Assembly (NCBI GenBank): GCA_021029095.1
Contig: JAJOHG010000121.1
Coordinates: 21,379 to 85,378 of the forward strand
Direction of reading: 5' to 3'
From: Phellopilus nigrolimitatus
Taxonomy: Eukaryota > Basidiomycota > Agaricomycetes > Hymenochaetales > Hymenochaetaceae
DNA length: 64,000 nucleotides
Of this stretch, positions 43,386-54,262 are shown piece after piece (position 1 is the stretch's first letter; each line of letters starts with the position of its first letter). The notes under the pieces were generated by a model. That model was not told where the DNA came from. It saw only the letters and a list, made by a program, of their open reading frames with translations, and did no database searches. The translations under genes and the position numbers were made by a program.

Positions 43386-43707
43386 ACTAGTTGTATAATA
43401 CCTTGGTTTCAGAAGGGGTGGAGGACACTCCCATCCTTCATTCCCATCCTTCATATCATGTTACCTGCCTCCCTCACTCCACCAACTCCACCAATTGCTA
43501 CACAAATTAATGTACATCCTGAGCAGCTTAATTCTAACATTGTCCTGATTCTCCCTCGATTTCTTCCTGCACAGGCAAGAGAGATAGAATATTTTGTAAA
43601 TCAATAAACATGGAATGAGCATGAAATAAACCTGGCATTTTTCAGAATAAACATATGATATTCATTGAGTACTGTCAGGAAAAATCATTGGAAGTCTTGA
43701 GTACACT

Positions 43708-43973
43708 GTAGCATTGGCTTAGAATTTCCACATGGTGAGTTAAATTGTTGTTTTATTTAACCATGCCTTTATCCAATGTTTTTTTTTACCTTCACTCTAT
43801 CCTGGGAAGAAAGGGCATAACAAAGGAGTGTTTCTGCAGAAACACATCTCTTTTATACCTTAAATTAGATTAAGATGTAAAGAATGTTAAGGGTTGTTTT
43901 ATGAGGAAAGGCAGAAAGTCAAAAAACTATTCAACTCACCAGAGGGTGGATTCTGAGCTAATGCTTGCAGAAT
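43708..43973. mobile_element. MITE with M35 ends (right arm copy)
   Basis: Mirror of 39618-39896, with the same CTTTATCCAATG...CTTTTATACC interior read on the other strand. The distal end has diverged from its partner. Confidence 0.55.
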
Positions 43974-44334
43974 TTTATTTCTTTATGTGTGCCTAGTTAT
44001 TGTTAATAGAGGCAAAAAGCAGCAGTCTGTATGAGTCTTGGGGAGCTTGGCTCTCATAACAGTGTTTTCAGGTGGCTCCGAATGAGCACAACACATAAGA
44101 TAAGAATTTTGGGGTGGATGGCTAGCAAGAAAAAGTTATGAGATGAAACCCAAGGGAAATCTCACATGCACAGAGCTGTAGAGAAAGTCCATGGGGTAAG
44201 TAAATTGTTGTGCACTTTTTGTACACCTTTTTTGAAAACGCAATCACATCACAACATGGCTTCTACTGTTTGTATTGTGTTGGGTGTAAAATGGATCCCT
44301 CCTTATGCCAGGAATTGTATTAATCTTAACTACA

Positions 44335-45065
44335 TTTGAAGAGTGGGGTCAGAACTTTCCCTCTTTATTCCTCAGCTCTGGGTCAGCAATCTGTTGAAGG
44401 GTGGGCGGAACACAAGGGTTACCACATCGAATCCCTACCCGTCAGACTTCCGCGGCTCGAAGAGTCAGACAATGCGAGCTAGAGAACTTTCAGACCTGCA
44501 AATAAATTATCGATTATCCGCGAGACTGGATGCTCCGTGAGGGCTTGGAGGCGCGCAAGGGAGGCTCGGGGGGTTTTCATAGAGAAGCATCGTTATCATT
44601 GGGAGCGTTACACACGAGTACAGCGTCAGATGATGGTACACCATACACTCGCCGAGTGAGAGGAGGAAGGGAGAAACAAGGGAAGAGACAAGATGAGAGG
44701 AAACCGTGAGGTAGGAGATTAAAAAAAGGAAGAGAGAAAAAAAAAAACTGCGTAAGCCAAGCTCGAGCTTGATAACAACGCGCATGAGTCCGGGCCTCCA
44801 GATCCGCCATCCTAATAGACTAGAAAGAATGAATAGATAACAGTGGTCGTACAAGCGATGCGTCCCGGGCGTAGAATGTGTGTGTGTGTGTATGTGTGTG
44901 TGAAGGAGAAAGAGAAGAAGGGAAGGAAGAATCAGGAACGTGCAGTGCGAAGCGGATCGGGGACAGTGCAAGAGAGCTTGAAAAGTTGTTAAAAGACAGT
45001 TGTGCTGAGAACCATGCGAAGACGATATTGAAGGTGTAATTTTTTTTTTTTTTTGCTGTTCTAGA
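44335..45065 (-). repeat. dispersed repeat R1, copy c
   Basis: Third copy of the repeat at 3240-4060, in the same orientation as that copy. Holds a TG-dinucleotide run at about 44877-44903. Confidence 0.65.
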
Positions 45066-45517
45066 CGATATAGATGGCCGACCGACGGTGGTGTGCGTGC
45101 GGGGTCTTGGAGCCGCCGAGCGGCCCCTGACGTTGCGTTCTAAGGATCCGACCAAAGTGCCCTAAGCCGGGCACGGTCGCGATGTTTTCGTGTCCACGGC
45201 CAGGAGGAGCCCCGGGCGCGTGCCGGGCGCGTCCCGTGTTTTCAAGTGCTGCGCTGCACCGGTGTCTCCCAGTACCCGCTCTAGTCTGTGTCGGCCCTGC
45301 AGTTCTGTTTCTCAGCAAATCAGTCTCTCCGCTTGAAAAAAGAACGGCAGCGCAAGGACGCACCTGGCCCGCGCACCCGTGCGCTGGCTGTATCAGCCAT
45401 ATTCGTTCCTCGCTGCATGCGTTCCGGGCTCGGGGCGCGCGTGGCAGCAGAGGCAAGGTGGGGCGAACGAAGCGACGAGAGGGAACGAACAGCAAGAAGG
45501 GAGAGGGAGGCGCGCCT

Positions 45518-45577
45518 AGAACGGCCACGGCGTGTTTAGAACGGCCACGGCGTGTTTAGAACGGCCACGGCGTGTTC
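45518..45577 (-). repeat. 20-bp tandem triplication at the gene end
   Basis: AGAACGGCCACGGCGTGTTT occurs three times in a row. The stop codon of the minus-strand gene lies in the first unit it reaches, so further units fall in the 3' untranslated region. Confidence 0.85.
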
Positions 45578-47246
45578 CCGCGCTTCAGGTCCACCGAGCC
45601 CGTGCGGCGCGTGACCTGCGCGCGCCCCGCCGGCCCCGTCCCGTACCCATACCCGTACCCGTACCCATACGCAGCGCCGGCGCTCCGGCGGCGCGCGAGC
45701 CCGCACGCGTCCTGCGCGGGCAGCGGCGCGAGCAAGCCAGTCTGCGCGGGCGCGGCCTCGTCGGCGGCGCCGAGCGTGGCGGCGCGCGGGCGGTCGGGCG
45801 TCGCGGGCGGCGTCGCGAGCGTGCTGGCGTCGGCGTCGGCGTCGGGACATGCGGATGGGAAGGGGAAGGGAAAGGGGAAGGGGAGCGGAGGCGGGGACGG
45901 GGCGTCGGGATCCGCGGCGGGGACGCGCACGATGCGCGGCGGCGGGGGCGCTGCTGCTGCCGTGTTGTCGGTGCGTGAGCGCTGGGGGTCCTCCCCGTCG
46001 CCGTCGCCGCCGCCGGGCGCGAGACGCTCCAGCGCGGAGCGCAGCGCGCCGATCTGCGCGGTGAGGTCCGCGAGCTGGGTCTGGTTTCGCGGGGCCGGAA
46101 CGTTCAGTCAGTACGGGCGATGATCCAAGGAAAAGGAAGAGGGAAAAAAGACGCACGTCCTGCTCGCCGATCCTGCGGCCCGCGCGCGCGAGCGCGGCCT
46201 CGAGGTGCGCCTTCTCGCGCCGGAGGCGCGCGACCGTGTTCTAGATAGAAACGCGCGGTCAGACACAACTCGGTCTAGGGTGGAAGAGGGAAAGGAAACG
46301 CACCTCTAGTGACTCCGAATCCGACTCTGACTCTGGTTTGGCAGAGGGGGCACCCGGGAGTGGGAGCGCAAGGGGCGCGAGCGCGGAGAGGGACGCCGCG
46401 CGCAGCCGGGGCAGGGGAGGGAGTGGCGTGTCCGTTTGGGCTTGGATGCGACGCGGCTGCGGCTGGACCCTTGCGCGTGGAGTGCGTGCGTCGTCGTCGT
46501 CGTCGTCGTCGTCGTCTTCCTCTGTGTCGTCTTTTTCGTCTTCGGCGGCGCCGAAGGCAGCCGGCGTGGATGCGCGCACGGGCGTGAGGTCGAGCGCGCG
46601 CAGACGGAGACGCAGGCCTGTAGGACACGCGTCGTCACGGACTGTCGGCAGGCAGGAAGGAAAGGAAGGAAGGCGGGCACGCACCGAAAGCAGAGTCAGC
46701 GTCGTCGTCACTCGAGCCGCTCGTGGAGTCCGAGTCGGGCGGCGCGCCGGTAGAGTCGGCGGAGAAGTACGCGCGGTCGTCGTCCGCGTCCGTCTCCGTC
46801 TCCGGGTCTGTCTCTCCGCTTCCGAGGAGCTCGTCCTCGTCGCGGAGCTCGAGGTCGAGGACCGTCGGCACGGGCGTGCAGGCGGCTCCCCGCGAGCGGG
46901 CGGGCGAGGCCGAGGAGGCGGACGAGTCGGCGCGCTCGAGGGCGGCGTCGAGCGCGATGTCGAAGAGGGCCGCCTCGAGGGCCTCGGCGGGCTCCTCGAC
47001 GATGGGCGAGAGCGGCGTGCCGTCTGCGTGCTTCGTGGGCGGCTGCGCGGTGCGATATGAGCGTTGTCAGTCAGCGCGTGAAAAAGGGGGGGAAAGGGGG
47101 GAAAGAGATGGACGCACCACGGCGCGGCGCGCGGCGTCCGTGCTGCTCTGGAGCTGCGCGATGAGCCCGCGCAGGCCGCTCGCGAAGCACGCGAGGCGCG
47201 CGCGCTCCGCGGCGGAGATGGCCGTCGCCGTCTCCGCGTCTGTCTC

Positions 47247-47296
<50 letters not shown>

Positions 47297-47689
47297 TGTT
47301 CTCGTCGTAGTCCGCTGCGGAGCGCGCGCGGCGGAGCGTCTTCGTTTTAGTGGTGGCTGAGAGGTGCGCGGACGCGGAGGCGAGCGCGGCGTGCGGCGTT
47401 GGCGTCGGCGGGCGCGGGTGCGGCGCCGCACCGTCTGCCGCCGCGTGGACGGAGCGCTGCTGCTGCTTGCGCGCGCGGAACCACGGGAGGCCGAATCGCG
47501 CGCGCGGCGGGCGCGGCTGGGGAGAAGCGGCGTGAGACGGGGTGGTGGGAGACGGGGATGCGGACGCGCTCTTACCGTGTTCGCGTTCGTGTTCGTGTCT
47601 GGAGGCGCTGTGCTGGTGCTGGTGCTGGGTTTGGCAGCGTCGTGCGTCTTCGAGCGCCCGAGGCGCAGGCGGGCGAGCGTGAACGGCAT
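45556..47689 (-). CDS. low-complexity acidic protein with a short coiled coil (597 aa)
   Basis: Six exons in phase: 47689-47576, 47516-47118, 47042-46685, 46617-46304, 46240-46157, 46080-45556; all introns are GT-AG and 40-80 bp. N-terminus M-P-F-T-L-A-R-L-R-L-G-R. Two poly-Asp runs (about 16 and 9 residues) lie in Ser/Glu/Asp-rich stretches. A likely coiled coil follows across exons 5-6 (L-R-R-E-K-A-H-L-E-A-A-L-A-R-A-G, then L-A-D-L-T-A-Q-I-G-A-L-R-S-A-L-E-R-L). The C-terminal part is Pro/Ala-rich with Tyr-Gly repeats. I do not recognise the family. The acidic runs resemble nuclear chaperone-like tails, but that is only a resemblance. Confidence 0.7.
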
Positions 47690-49260
47690 CGTGTCGTCGT
47701 GTCGTGTCGTGTGTTGGTCCTGGTCTTGTCTCTTGACTTGTCTCGTCTGTCTGGCGCAAAGTCGGACCAGAGCGCGATTTGTGGAGTCCCTCCTAAACGA
47801 ACGGGAGGACGCGGTTTTGTTGCTGGCGTGCCCGGAGGACGGGACGAAAGGAGCAAGCGGGAGCGCGGGGTGTGTGTGTGTGCGTCGCGTCGCGTCCGTG
47901 CGGCCAACCGAGTCCCCGTCCGAGTTCTGCCCATCACGAATCTGTCAGACAGACAGCACAGGGAAGGCATGTCAGAAAAAAGCAGACGCACCGTGAGTCG
48001 TTTTCGCCTCCGTTCGAACTGTACACGCACGCACGCGCTGAAATAGCGTGCAAAAAAAAGCAAATAAAACAAGAGCAGGAAAAAGAAAAGAAAAAAAAAA
48101 AGGATATAAGAGCGAAACAAAAGGCGATGGACAACAAGAAAACAAGAGAACAGGAACAAAAGTGGTGGTGGGCGAGTGCGTTGGTTATGATTGAAACGCA
48201 CACTCGTCCGTCGGCGACGACGAGGCGACGAAGCGACCAGTCGGGGCCCCAGCGTGCGCCTTGTTTACGTCCCAGCGCGATCACGTGACGTTGAACACGA
48301 AACGCGTCGAGCGATCAACCCTTTCCCGCCGGATCTGTCTCTCTCTATCTTGCCGACCGTTCATTGCGATGGCGATCGTCGAGCCTCGAGATCGCAGTCT
48401 GTAATCGCAAATACGGTAAATTGCCCGTCACTTATGGGGCTCGGCCGCTCGTGACGCGCCAACCCTAGCGCGGCCTTATTGTTCATTATCCCGAAAGCTT
48501 CCGATAGCAATATTAGTGATCCGGGAGCTCTCTCCTCTCACGCTCTGCTTGTTCGCAGCCGTGTGAGCGAACAGGCGGCCTATATCTGCTACGCGTCCGA
48601 CTAGCCCGGCGGCCTCATTGCTTCTCGCCTGCGATGCCAAACTTTCTCTAGTGTCCTGGAGCTAGAACCTGGTTACAAGCCCGCGACGTGTCTGCGAGGC
48701 AACCGGCAGCACAAGTCGTTCTTGTTCGTGCCCGAGAAGTCAAAGCACCGGGCCACTGTAAAGGAAACCCACTGACACTTAGATTGTTGGAGAAGAAGGC
48801 GACAGATACTACATGCAAGGAGTGTCGTCGATGTCTACCGTGAGGCATGCAGACGTCCCACGCACCGGCCCGAATTTCTTCTTACACCACTTCGTTTGTA
48901 TTTTGTCTTATTTCTAAGACTAGGTTTATTGATAGAATATTCACTTTTATTTATTCTTGAACACGATGATCACCTTCTAGGCGTCTCGTATCTGAAGTAA
49001 ATTGAAATAACCAATGCATATAATCATGCTCCAAGCAGTAGGAACGGGTATCGGCACTATTCATTACGACAATGAACACAAAACGGCGTGAAACGACCTT
49101 AGTTTTGAAGTCCACGGAAGCGAGACATTTCATTTTCGGTCAGTCTAACATTCAGCAAATGGAGATTTTCCCCTAGTTATTCCTTGTCTATTTACTTTCA
49201 GGCGTCGCAGCAGCACGAGGCGAACGTCCGCGGCGCCTGCTGTCCCTTCTACAGCTCCCA
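47690..49260. other. intergenic, 1.6 kb, nothing recognised
   Basis: Upstream region of the acidic protein gene (CACGTGAC at about 48282) and downstream of family gene F6. No gene or shared repeat identified. Confidence 0.45.
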
Positions 49261-49821
49261 TCACACTTCCGCGGTGGACCCGCGCGCTGCAGCCCGCTCT
49301 ACCCACGAGGCCGCAAAGACACTCCGGGGCTCAGCGGCGTCCCCGCGCGCGCACACCTTCTCCGCGAGCCGCCTGCAGCCGTCCGCGCTGTCGAAGTCGA
49401 GGAAGAGCGCGAGGAACGGCCGGAGCCACTCGGCGCGCGCGCCGTGCGCCTGCGGGCTGCACGCCGCGGCCAGCACGCGCGAGCGCGCCGCCGCGAACGC
49501 CGCCGTGTCCAGCGGGCCTGCCTTCGCCTCGAACGCGGCGCGGAGCCGGCCCAGGCGCGGCGCCGCGTCGGCGTCGGCGTCGGCGTCGTGGACGATGATG
49601 ATATCCGCTGATGTGTACTCTTCCGCGCCCGCGGTCGTCGTCTGGCGCGTGCACGGGACCAGCTCGCCGAGGGCGCTGTCGCCTTCAGCCCACGTGAGCA
49701 GGATCCCCATGCTCTTGCCCGTGGCCGCATGTGGCGCGCTGTCCTGGCGCGGGTCGTCCGTGAAGACGACGTAGACAGACGACGGCGCGAGTCCCTCCCC
49801 AGAGAGACCTTGGGACGGCAT
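49261..49821 (-). CDS. small-protein family member F6, type C (186 aa)
   Basis: Single coding exon starting right after the family intron (ATATCCAG|AAATG). Motifs: S-S-V-Y-V-V-F-T-D-D near residue 13, S-M-G-I-L-L-T-W, L-R-A-A-F-E-A-K in the middle, W-L-R-P-F-L-A-L-F near residue 135 and A-E-P-R-S-V-F near the end, followed by an extra Ala/Arg tail. Strong codon GC bias compared with types A and B. A short Asp-Ala repeat sits at about residue 85. No signal peptide. A truncated copy lies at 56846-57116. Confidence 0.75.
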   Translation of the reverse strand: MPSQGLSGEGLAPSSVYVVFTDDPRQDSAPHAATGKSMGILLTWAEGDSALGELVPCTRQTTTAGAEEYTSADIIIVHDADADADAAPRLGRLRAAFEAKAGPLDTAAFAAARSRVLAAACSPQAHGARAEWLRPFLALFLDFDSADGCRRLAEKVCARGDAAEPRSVFAASWVERAAARGSTAEV

Positions 49822-49916
49822 TTCTGGATATCGCGGCCGAAGGCAGCTGTAAGCGCCTAAACAGGCATATATGTGTCTGGGCGATTTACCTTTCTTTCTT
49901 GGATCGTTGTGGGCCT

Positions 49917-49951
49917 TTCTGTTCTGTTCTGTTCTGTTCTGTTCTGTTCTG
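49917..49951 (+). repeat. (TTCTG)n microsatellite
   Basis: About seven tandem copies of TTCTG (6-7 by count), just upstream of F6. Confidence 0.9.
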
Positions 49952-49984
49952 ATGGCGCGAAAACCCTGTGGGAATGGAGTTTTA

Positions 49985-50215
49985 AGCGCCCCGCCGTAAC
50001 ATTGCAGAAAAGTGCGCATGCGCTACGATCGGCCGTCTGCCCGGTCGGTGGTCGACATAAAGGTCCTGGCGGCGCGCGCACTGATCTCCGACTCCGCGGA
50101 GGAAAGGCGCCGACGCAAAGTAACACTGCTCGAGAAGTGCAGCCGTGTTACCGGTTACCGCGCGCGCTGGATAGCATTTCCATCCCCCTTGAAGCGAAGC
50201 AGAATAGCTTTGCCT
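49985..50215 (-). promoter_or_regulatory. shared family promoter module (F6)
   Basis: Minus strand: AAGGGGGATGGAAATGCTAT (50198-50173), CCGGTAACCGGTAACAC, TACTTTGCGTCGGCGCC, then TTCTGCAATGTTACGGCGGG and CTTAAAAC. Same order as F4/F5 and A/B. Confidence 0.7.
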
Positions 50216-51029
50216 GTGGCGCAGGCAGAGGGCGCGGGTGTAAGGTACCTGGGTCGATTAGAAGACTAGTAAGAAAATTGTCGCGCCGGCGGTTTCAGTG
50301 AGGGCATGCGGCGCGCGGGACAGAGAGCTCAGAGGGATTGGGAGCCTCGGACACACGATAATCGCTGAGCGATGTCGAGCAATGGGGGTGCAGAATACAG
50401 GCATCAAAGTAAAAATACATTCTCCAACTGGAGTTGTCAACTATCTTTTAAACCTTTCTAGAGCCTGTGTGTATGAGATATTGTAGATGAGGGATGTATT
50501 CTCGACTCCTTGTTGTACTTTAATTGATATTTGCGCCGTCCAAAAGCTTGATTTCCCGAGCTGCAACGCAGTTAAATTGGGGCACAAAATACAAAGAGAA
50601 AATATTGTGTATTAGAGTGAGATTTTCGCAAGCGGCATGCAGGTTTTGTGAAAGAAAGATGATGAAGCTGAGAGCACGAGGATGATAATTCTGAAGCGCG
50701 GTACCACGATGACGTACGACATGGCACGTGCCTTCGAGGAGCCGCGTACCCCAGTTGGTGAGGACGTGCCGTGAGTAACTCGTTATATGCATCATGGGAG
50801 ATATGTTTGCTACACATATGCTGACTTGGCGGAGCCAGAGAATATGCATCGCCATAGCACTGTGCAATGCAAGGCATTCAACTGCGCTCACTTCGTTAAG
50901 CCAACCAAGACCGGTCGGATGAACCTCCTTTCTTCTCTCCCGATGCAAGTCACCTGCACACTTCCGCTATTTCACAGCAATATGTACGTGTTTTCTTCTG
51001 CGATATTCAGCTTATTTCTACATATATTG

Positions 51030-51230
51030 CATCTTTCTCCCGCTGCAAAGAGGATAGGAATGCTATCCAGCCTGGTAACGGGTATGCTGGTAGTGCATTT
51101 TTACTTACTTTGAATTCAGGTGTTCGCAACGGTTGCTCAGGATTTATGCCATCTTTTTTTCATCCAAGGAGCAACAGACGCTGTCTTAGTTATTTGCAAA
51201 GTCTTGCCATGGCACTATATAAACATCTAA
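51030..51230 (+). promoter_or_regulatory. shared family promoter module (A)
   Basis: CCGCTGCAAAGAGGATAGGA at 51037, GGTAACGGG at 51074, GCAACGGTTGCTCAGG at 51127, ATCCAAGGAGCAACAGACG at 51162, CACTATATAAAC at 51213. Confidence 0.75.
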
Positions 51231-51352
51231 CACTTCAGGCTGGGTGTATCAAATACAAAGTCTCCACAAAGACCTACAAAACCCTAAGAAAAGTAAGTTC
51301 CTTATACACATATGTCTGCTGGGCGCTTACAACCTTGGCCGTGCTGCTCAGA

Positions 51353-51871
51353 ATGGCTTCGCAGGAACTGTCTCAAACATACCTCGACCCCTGTTCTGTC
51401 TACGTCATCTTCATGCCTGACACCGGCGAAATGATAGGAATCATGCTCACGTACGACGCCGCCTCCAAAAAATGCTGCTACTACCTATGCGAAGGCACAG
51501 GACTGGGAACGTACCGGACCGGGCCACCCACAGAAGTCAGAGAAAGCAATGTGCTTGCGGGTCTCCCAATCTCAGGCAAGTCTTCCGGTCTCTACTCCTC
51601 CGGTAAGGTCAACACGGCGGGGCTCGACGAGCCCGTTCTCAAGGCGATCAGCAACGACATATTCAACAGAACACAGTTTGAGTACCACACACGCCTCAAC
51701 TGGCTTACGGAGAACCTCAGTATTGTCAGCGAACATTTGCCAGAGGCACAGGCTGACCCATGGAGAACGGCTGTGGATTGGAGAGTCAAGCAAAATGTGG
51801 CAAAATCAGTGATCAAGTATGGGCGCAAAGTTAAGCCTCGAAGCGTCTTCTCGCTTTCGCAGTGCATATGA
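51353..51871 (+). CDS. small-protein family member A1 (172 aa)
   Basis: Coding exon begins at the ATG straight after the 5' UTR intron (GTAAGTTC ... CTGCTCAG|A). Motifs: C-S-V-Y-V-I-F near residue 13, I-G-I-M-L-T-Y-D, S-G-L-Y-S-S-G-K-V-N-T in the middle, W-L-T-E-N-L near residue 113, and the tail Y-G-R-K-V-K-P-R-S-V-F-S-L-S-Q. A Gly/Thr-rich insert (G-T-G-L-G-T-Y-R-T-G-P-P) is special to type A. No signal peptide. Close paralogue at 58424-58951. Unknown function. Confidence 0.8.
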   Translation: MASQELSQTYLDPCSVYVIFMPDTGEMIGIMLTYDAASKKCCYYLCEGTGLGTYRTGPPTEVRESNVLAGLPISGKSSGLYSSGKVNTAGLDEPVLKAISNDIFNRTQFEYHTRLNWLTENLSIVSEHLPEAQADPWRTAVDWRVKQNVAKSVIKYGRKVKPRSVFSLSQCI

Positions 51872-52104
51872 TCCCCGAAACGAGTTGATTGTCAGACAAA
51901 CCAGGGAAGAAAGTAGATAAATGCACAAATGCTTGCTATTATTGCGTTGACCGAGATTAGATAGACCATAAATAACCAATGAAAGAACTGGGTTTTTTCC
52001 TTTCTTTTTTTATGAAACAAAATAAAGTGGGATCAGGAAGCAGAGCCTGTGAGAGCGGGGTCGAAGATCATCCGTGGCAGTGTGCTGATCCTCGCCGCCA
52101 CCAC

Positions 52105-52320
52105 ATTTTGCTTCCGCTGAAAGGAGGATAGGAATGTTCTGGTAACGGGAATGCAACTTTTTTCTCCACTGACTTTGCATTGAGGTTTTCGCAACGGCCG
52201 GTGGCATGGCGCTCGGGCCCGGGTCACTGGCCTCCAGCAACAGTTGTTACCACGCCAGTGGCGCATTTGGCTTCCTCCAAGGAGCAGCAACACAGGCTGC
52301 CGCAGCATTATAAAAACTCG
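52105..52320 (+). promoter_or_regulatory. shared family promoter module (B)
   Basis: GCTGAAAGGAGGATAGGAAT at 52117, GGTAACGGG at 52141, GACTTTGCATTGAGG then GCAACGGCCGGTGGCATGG at 52191, TTCCTCCAAGGAGCAGC at 52272, GCATTATAAAAAC at 52305. Confidence 0.75.
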
Positions 52321-52453
52321 ACCAGCGTGCGAACCTCAGGGTATCAAAACGCAGACTCCACAAGGACACATAAAGATCTAATAAAGGTGAGTTTTTTTAC
52401 CAGTAGATGCAGATGTCTACTGGGTACTTACGACCTCGATCATGGTATTCAGA

Positions 52454-52903
52454 ATGGCGTCTCCAGTCCAGCTTCTTGACACTTTGTCCGCCTACCTTGT
52501 CTTCACGGGTGGCGAGTCGCAACAAACCAAGGGAATGATGCTACTGCTCACGCATGATCATTACAAAAGGGGGGGCTACTCCTACAAATACGTGCCTCGC
52601 AGGCGGAATACAGAGGCTGGTGTAGAAGACATAATTGTGGAATTGCTGCACATAGATCCAAACATCCAGCTCCATTCCGCCGTCAGGCTCAATGTCGAGA
52701 TGCTGACCGGGAAACAAATCGCCGCGATCAACGAAGGCATGCGGACCATGCCTTTCAAGAATTCCTTGCTCATTTTGTGGCTTGAGAGAACCATCGGTTT
52801 CTCTTGCGGTATACCCCTGACGCGGGGACAGGCAGTATCCGTGTACCGCTGGGGGAACACTGCACCTCCTCTAAGTGTCTTGGAATTATCTGAAGTGCTG
52901 TAG
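52454..52903 (+). CDS. small-protein family member B1 (149 aa)
   Basis: Starts at the ATG next to the acceptor TATTCAG|A of a 5' UTR intron whose donor is AAAGGTGAGTTT (about 52384). Motifs: L-S-A-Y-L-V-F-T-G-G at residue 11, K-G-M-M-L-L-L-T-H-D-H, I-Q-L-H-S-A-V-R-L-N at about 69, W-L-E-R-T-I-G-F near 106, Y-R-W-G-N-T-A-P-P-L-S-V-L-E-L-S-E at the end. No signal peptide or membrane segment. Nearly the same protein is encoded at 59792-60241. Unknown function. Confidence 0.8.
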   Translation: MASPVQLLDTLSAYLVFTGGESQQTKGMMLLLTHDHYKRGGYSYKYVPRRRNTEAGVEDIIVELLHIDPNIQLHSAVRLNVEMLTGKQIAAINEGMRTMPFKNSLLILWLERTIGFSCGIPLTRGQAVSVYRWGNTAPPLSVLELSEVL

Positions 52904-53627
52904 GTGGAGGAGTCGACGTAGATATAGGAGAAGAGACAGTAGATACCGTAAATGTCTGCTATGCATCTGTGGCTACTAAGGTCAAAAAGTGAGAGGGCTG
53001 AGTTTCCTGAATAAATTAGAGTAGAGTATAAGAGGCGCACCGGATTGAGCGCTCGGTCTTAGTCTTGCTCGCGTTTCCTCGCGGCTTCGGGACAGAGCAA
53101 GAAGGCGCAACCCAAAGCGAGGTTCGCGCGTACGGAGAGCATGGAGGGTGTACAGGAGCGTGCGTCAAAACGTTAGGAGCGTGTCGGGGCAGGCGAAAAC
53201 CAATTATCGGAGCCGCGCACCGCGAAATTCCGCGAAAACAGAGATGCGCACAGAAGTCGAGCACCTGCACTCGGCTCTGTGCACTCTGCCACGTCGCATG
53301 CAAGGCACACACCTAAGTTCGAACACGGGAGTAAATCGAAGGAAAACAGAAACAAGAAAGCGATCACGCGTCTGTCGTACATTTACGTTCCGTGTGCCTG
53401 CGCAAGACGCGATTCCGGACAACCTCAATGAATACCCCCGTCCTAGTTCAAGTGCAGCGGGCCGGCGGCTGCGCGGGTTGTCCTCTTTGCACGTGAGAGA
53501 GCTTCGCCGTTTCCACATGGCCCTTTTGCCTCCTTCCCGATCTCTAGAAGTATCTCAGTCTGATTTTATTCTGGCAGATTAACCTCGCTCTCACACGACA
53601 CGGATTCTAAATATCTCCTCCGATATA

Positions 53628-53750
53628 CAGGTGGGTGTAGAAGTTAACAAACCACGTAAGCGATCATCGCCGCCAAATAAGGAAGAAAAGCCTCTTATCT
53701 TCCTTTTTTGGCAGCGCCAATCGCTTGCGGTTCGTCAATTTCTACACCTG
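53628..53750. mobile_element. 123-bp MITE with TA target duplication
   Basis: Ends CAGGTGGGTGTAGAAGTTAA and, inverted, CAGGTGTAGAAATTGACGAA; further inner pairing (CGTAAGCGAT / CGCAAGCGAT). Flanked by TA on both sides. The same site in unit 2 (about 61020) is empty. TA duplications and small size suggest a Tc1/mariner-type non-autonomous element. Confidence 0.8.
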
Positions 53751-53774
53751 TACACGCAAGACTTAATCTGAGGC

Positions 53775-53970
53775 CACGAACGCTCTGTTGAAATATTCTG
53801 CTTATGTGATGCAAAGCTTGAAAAGCTCTCGTAGCGTAGATTTACTGTACAGACGCGCATACGGTACAGCCGTCTTTTCGTGCGTTTACTTCGGGTTTCT
53901 CGATATACTTGGATTCACTCTGCTTCGTCGTCGCACCCGAAGTTCTAAAATTCCAATACGATCAACCTAA
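53775..53970. other. about 190-bp insert present only in unit 1
   Basis: Unit 2 reads directly from GGCCACGAAC to AATC.ACCTAACTCCGC, so this stretch is an insertion in unit 1 or a deletion in unit 2. No terminal repeats recognised. Confidence 0.6.
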
Positions 53971-54262
53971 ACTCCGCCTGTCGTCTCGGTGAAGCCAGGT
54001 TATAACCCGGAGATATCACCCTTCTTTCGCGAGCTGCACGAGCACCTGCGCGCGATGCTCGCTTCGTTCCTGACGGCCGTGACTGAATTCCGAATACCGG
54101 GCCAGCGTTTCAGGGGATCAACATCTCCGATCAACGGGCAATGCACCGCGCGATCATGAAGTCACCAGCACGGCGACCACGTATTTATATACAGGACGTG
54201 CGGGACTCTCGACCCCGTCGTCTCCTTTTTCTCTGCTGCCCCGGACTGCAAGAATTGCAACG

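Larger units (their letters stand above)
42245..45204. repeat. large inverted repeat IR2, right arm
   Basis: Reverse complement of 38440-41346. Identical core about 42245-43910; outer part diverged. Confidence 0.9.

Noticed and set aside
47364..48201. Several 200-codon frames around the start of the acidic protein gene
   Set aside because: They are antisense or out-of-frame readings of GC-rich repetitive coding sequence and its promoter.
53016..53582. Frames upstream of galactosidase copy 1
   Set aside because: The counterpart DNA at 60.36-60.98 kb is similar but the frames are not kept, so I do not call a gene.
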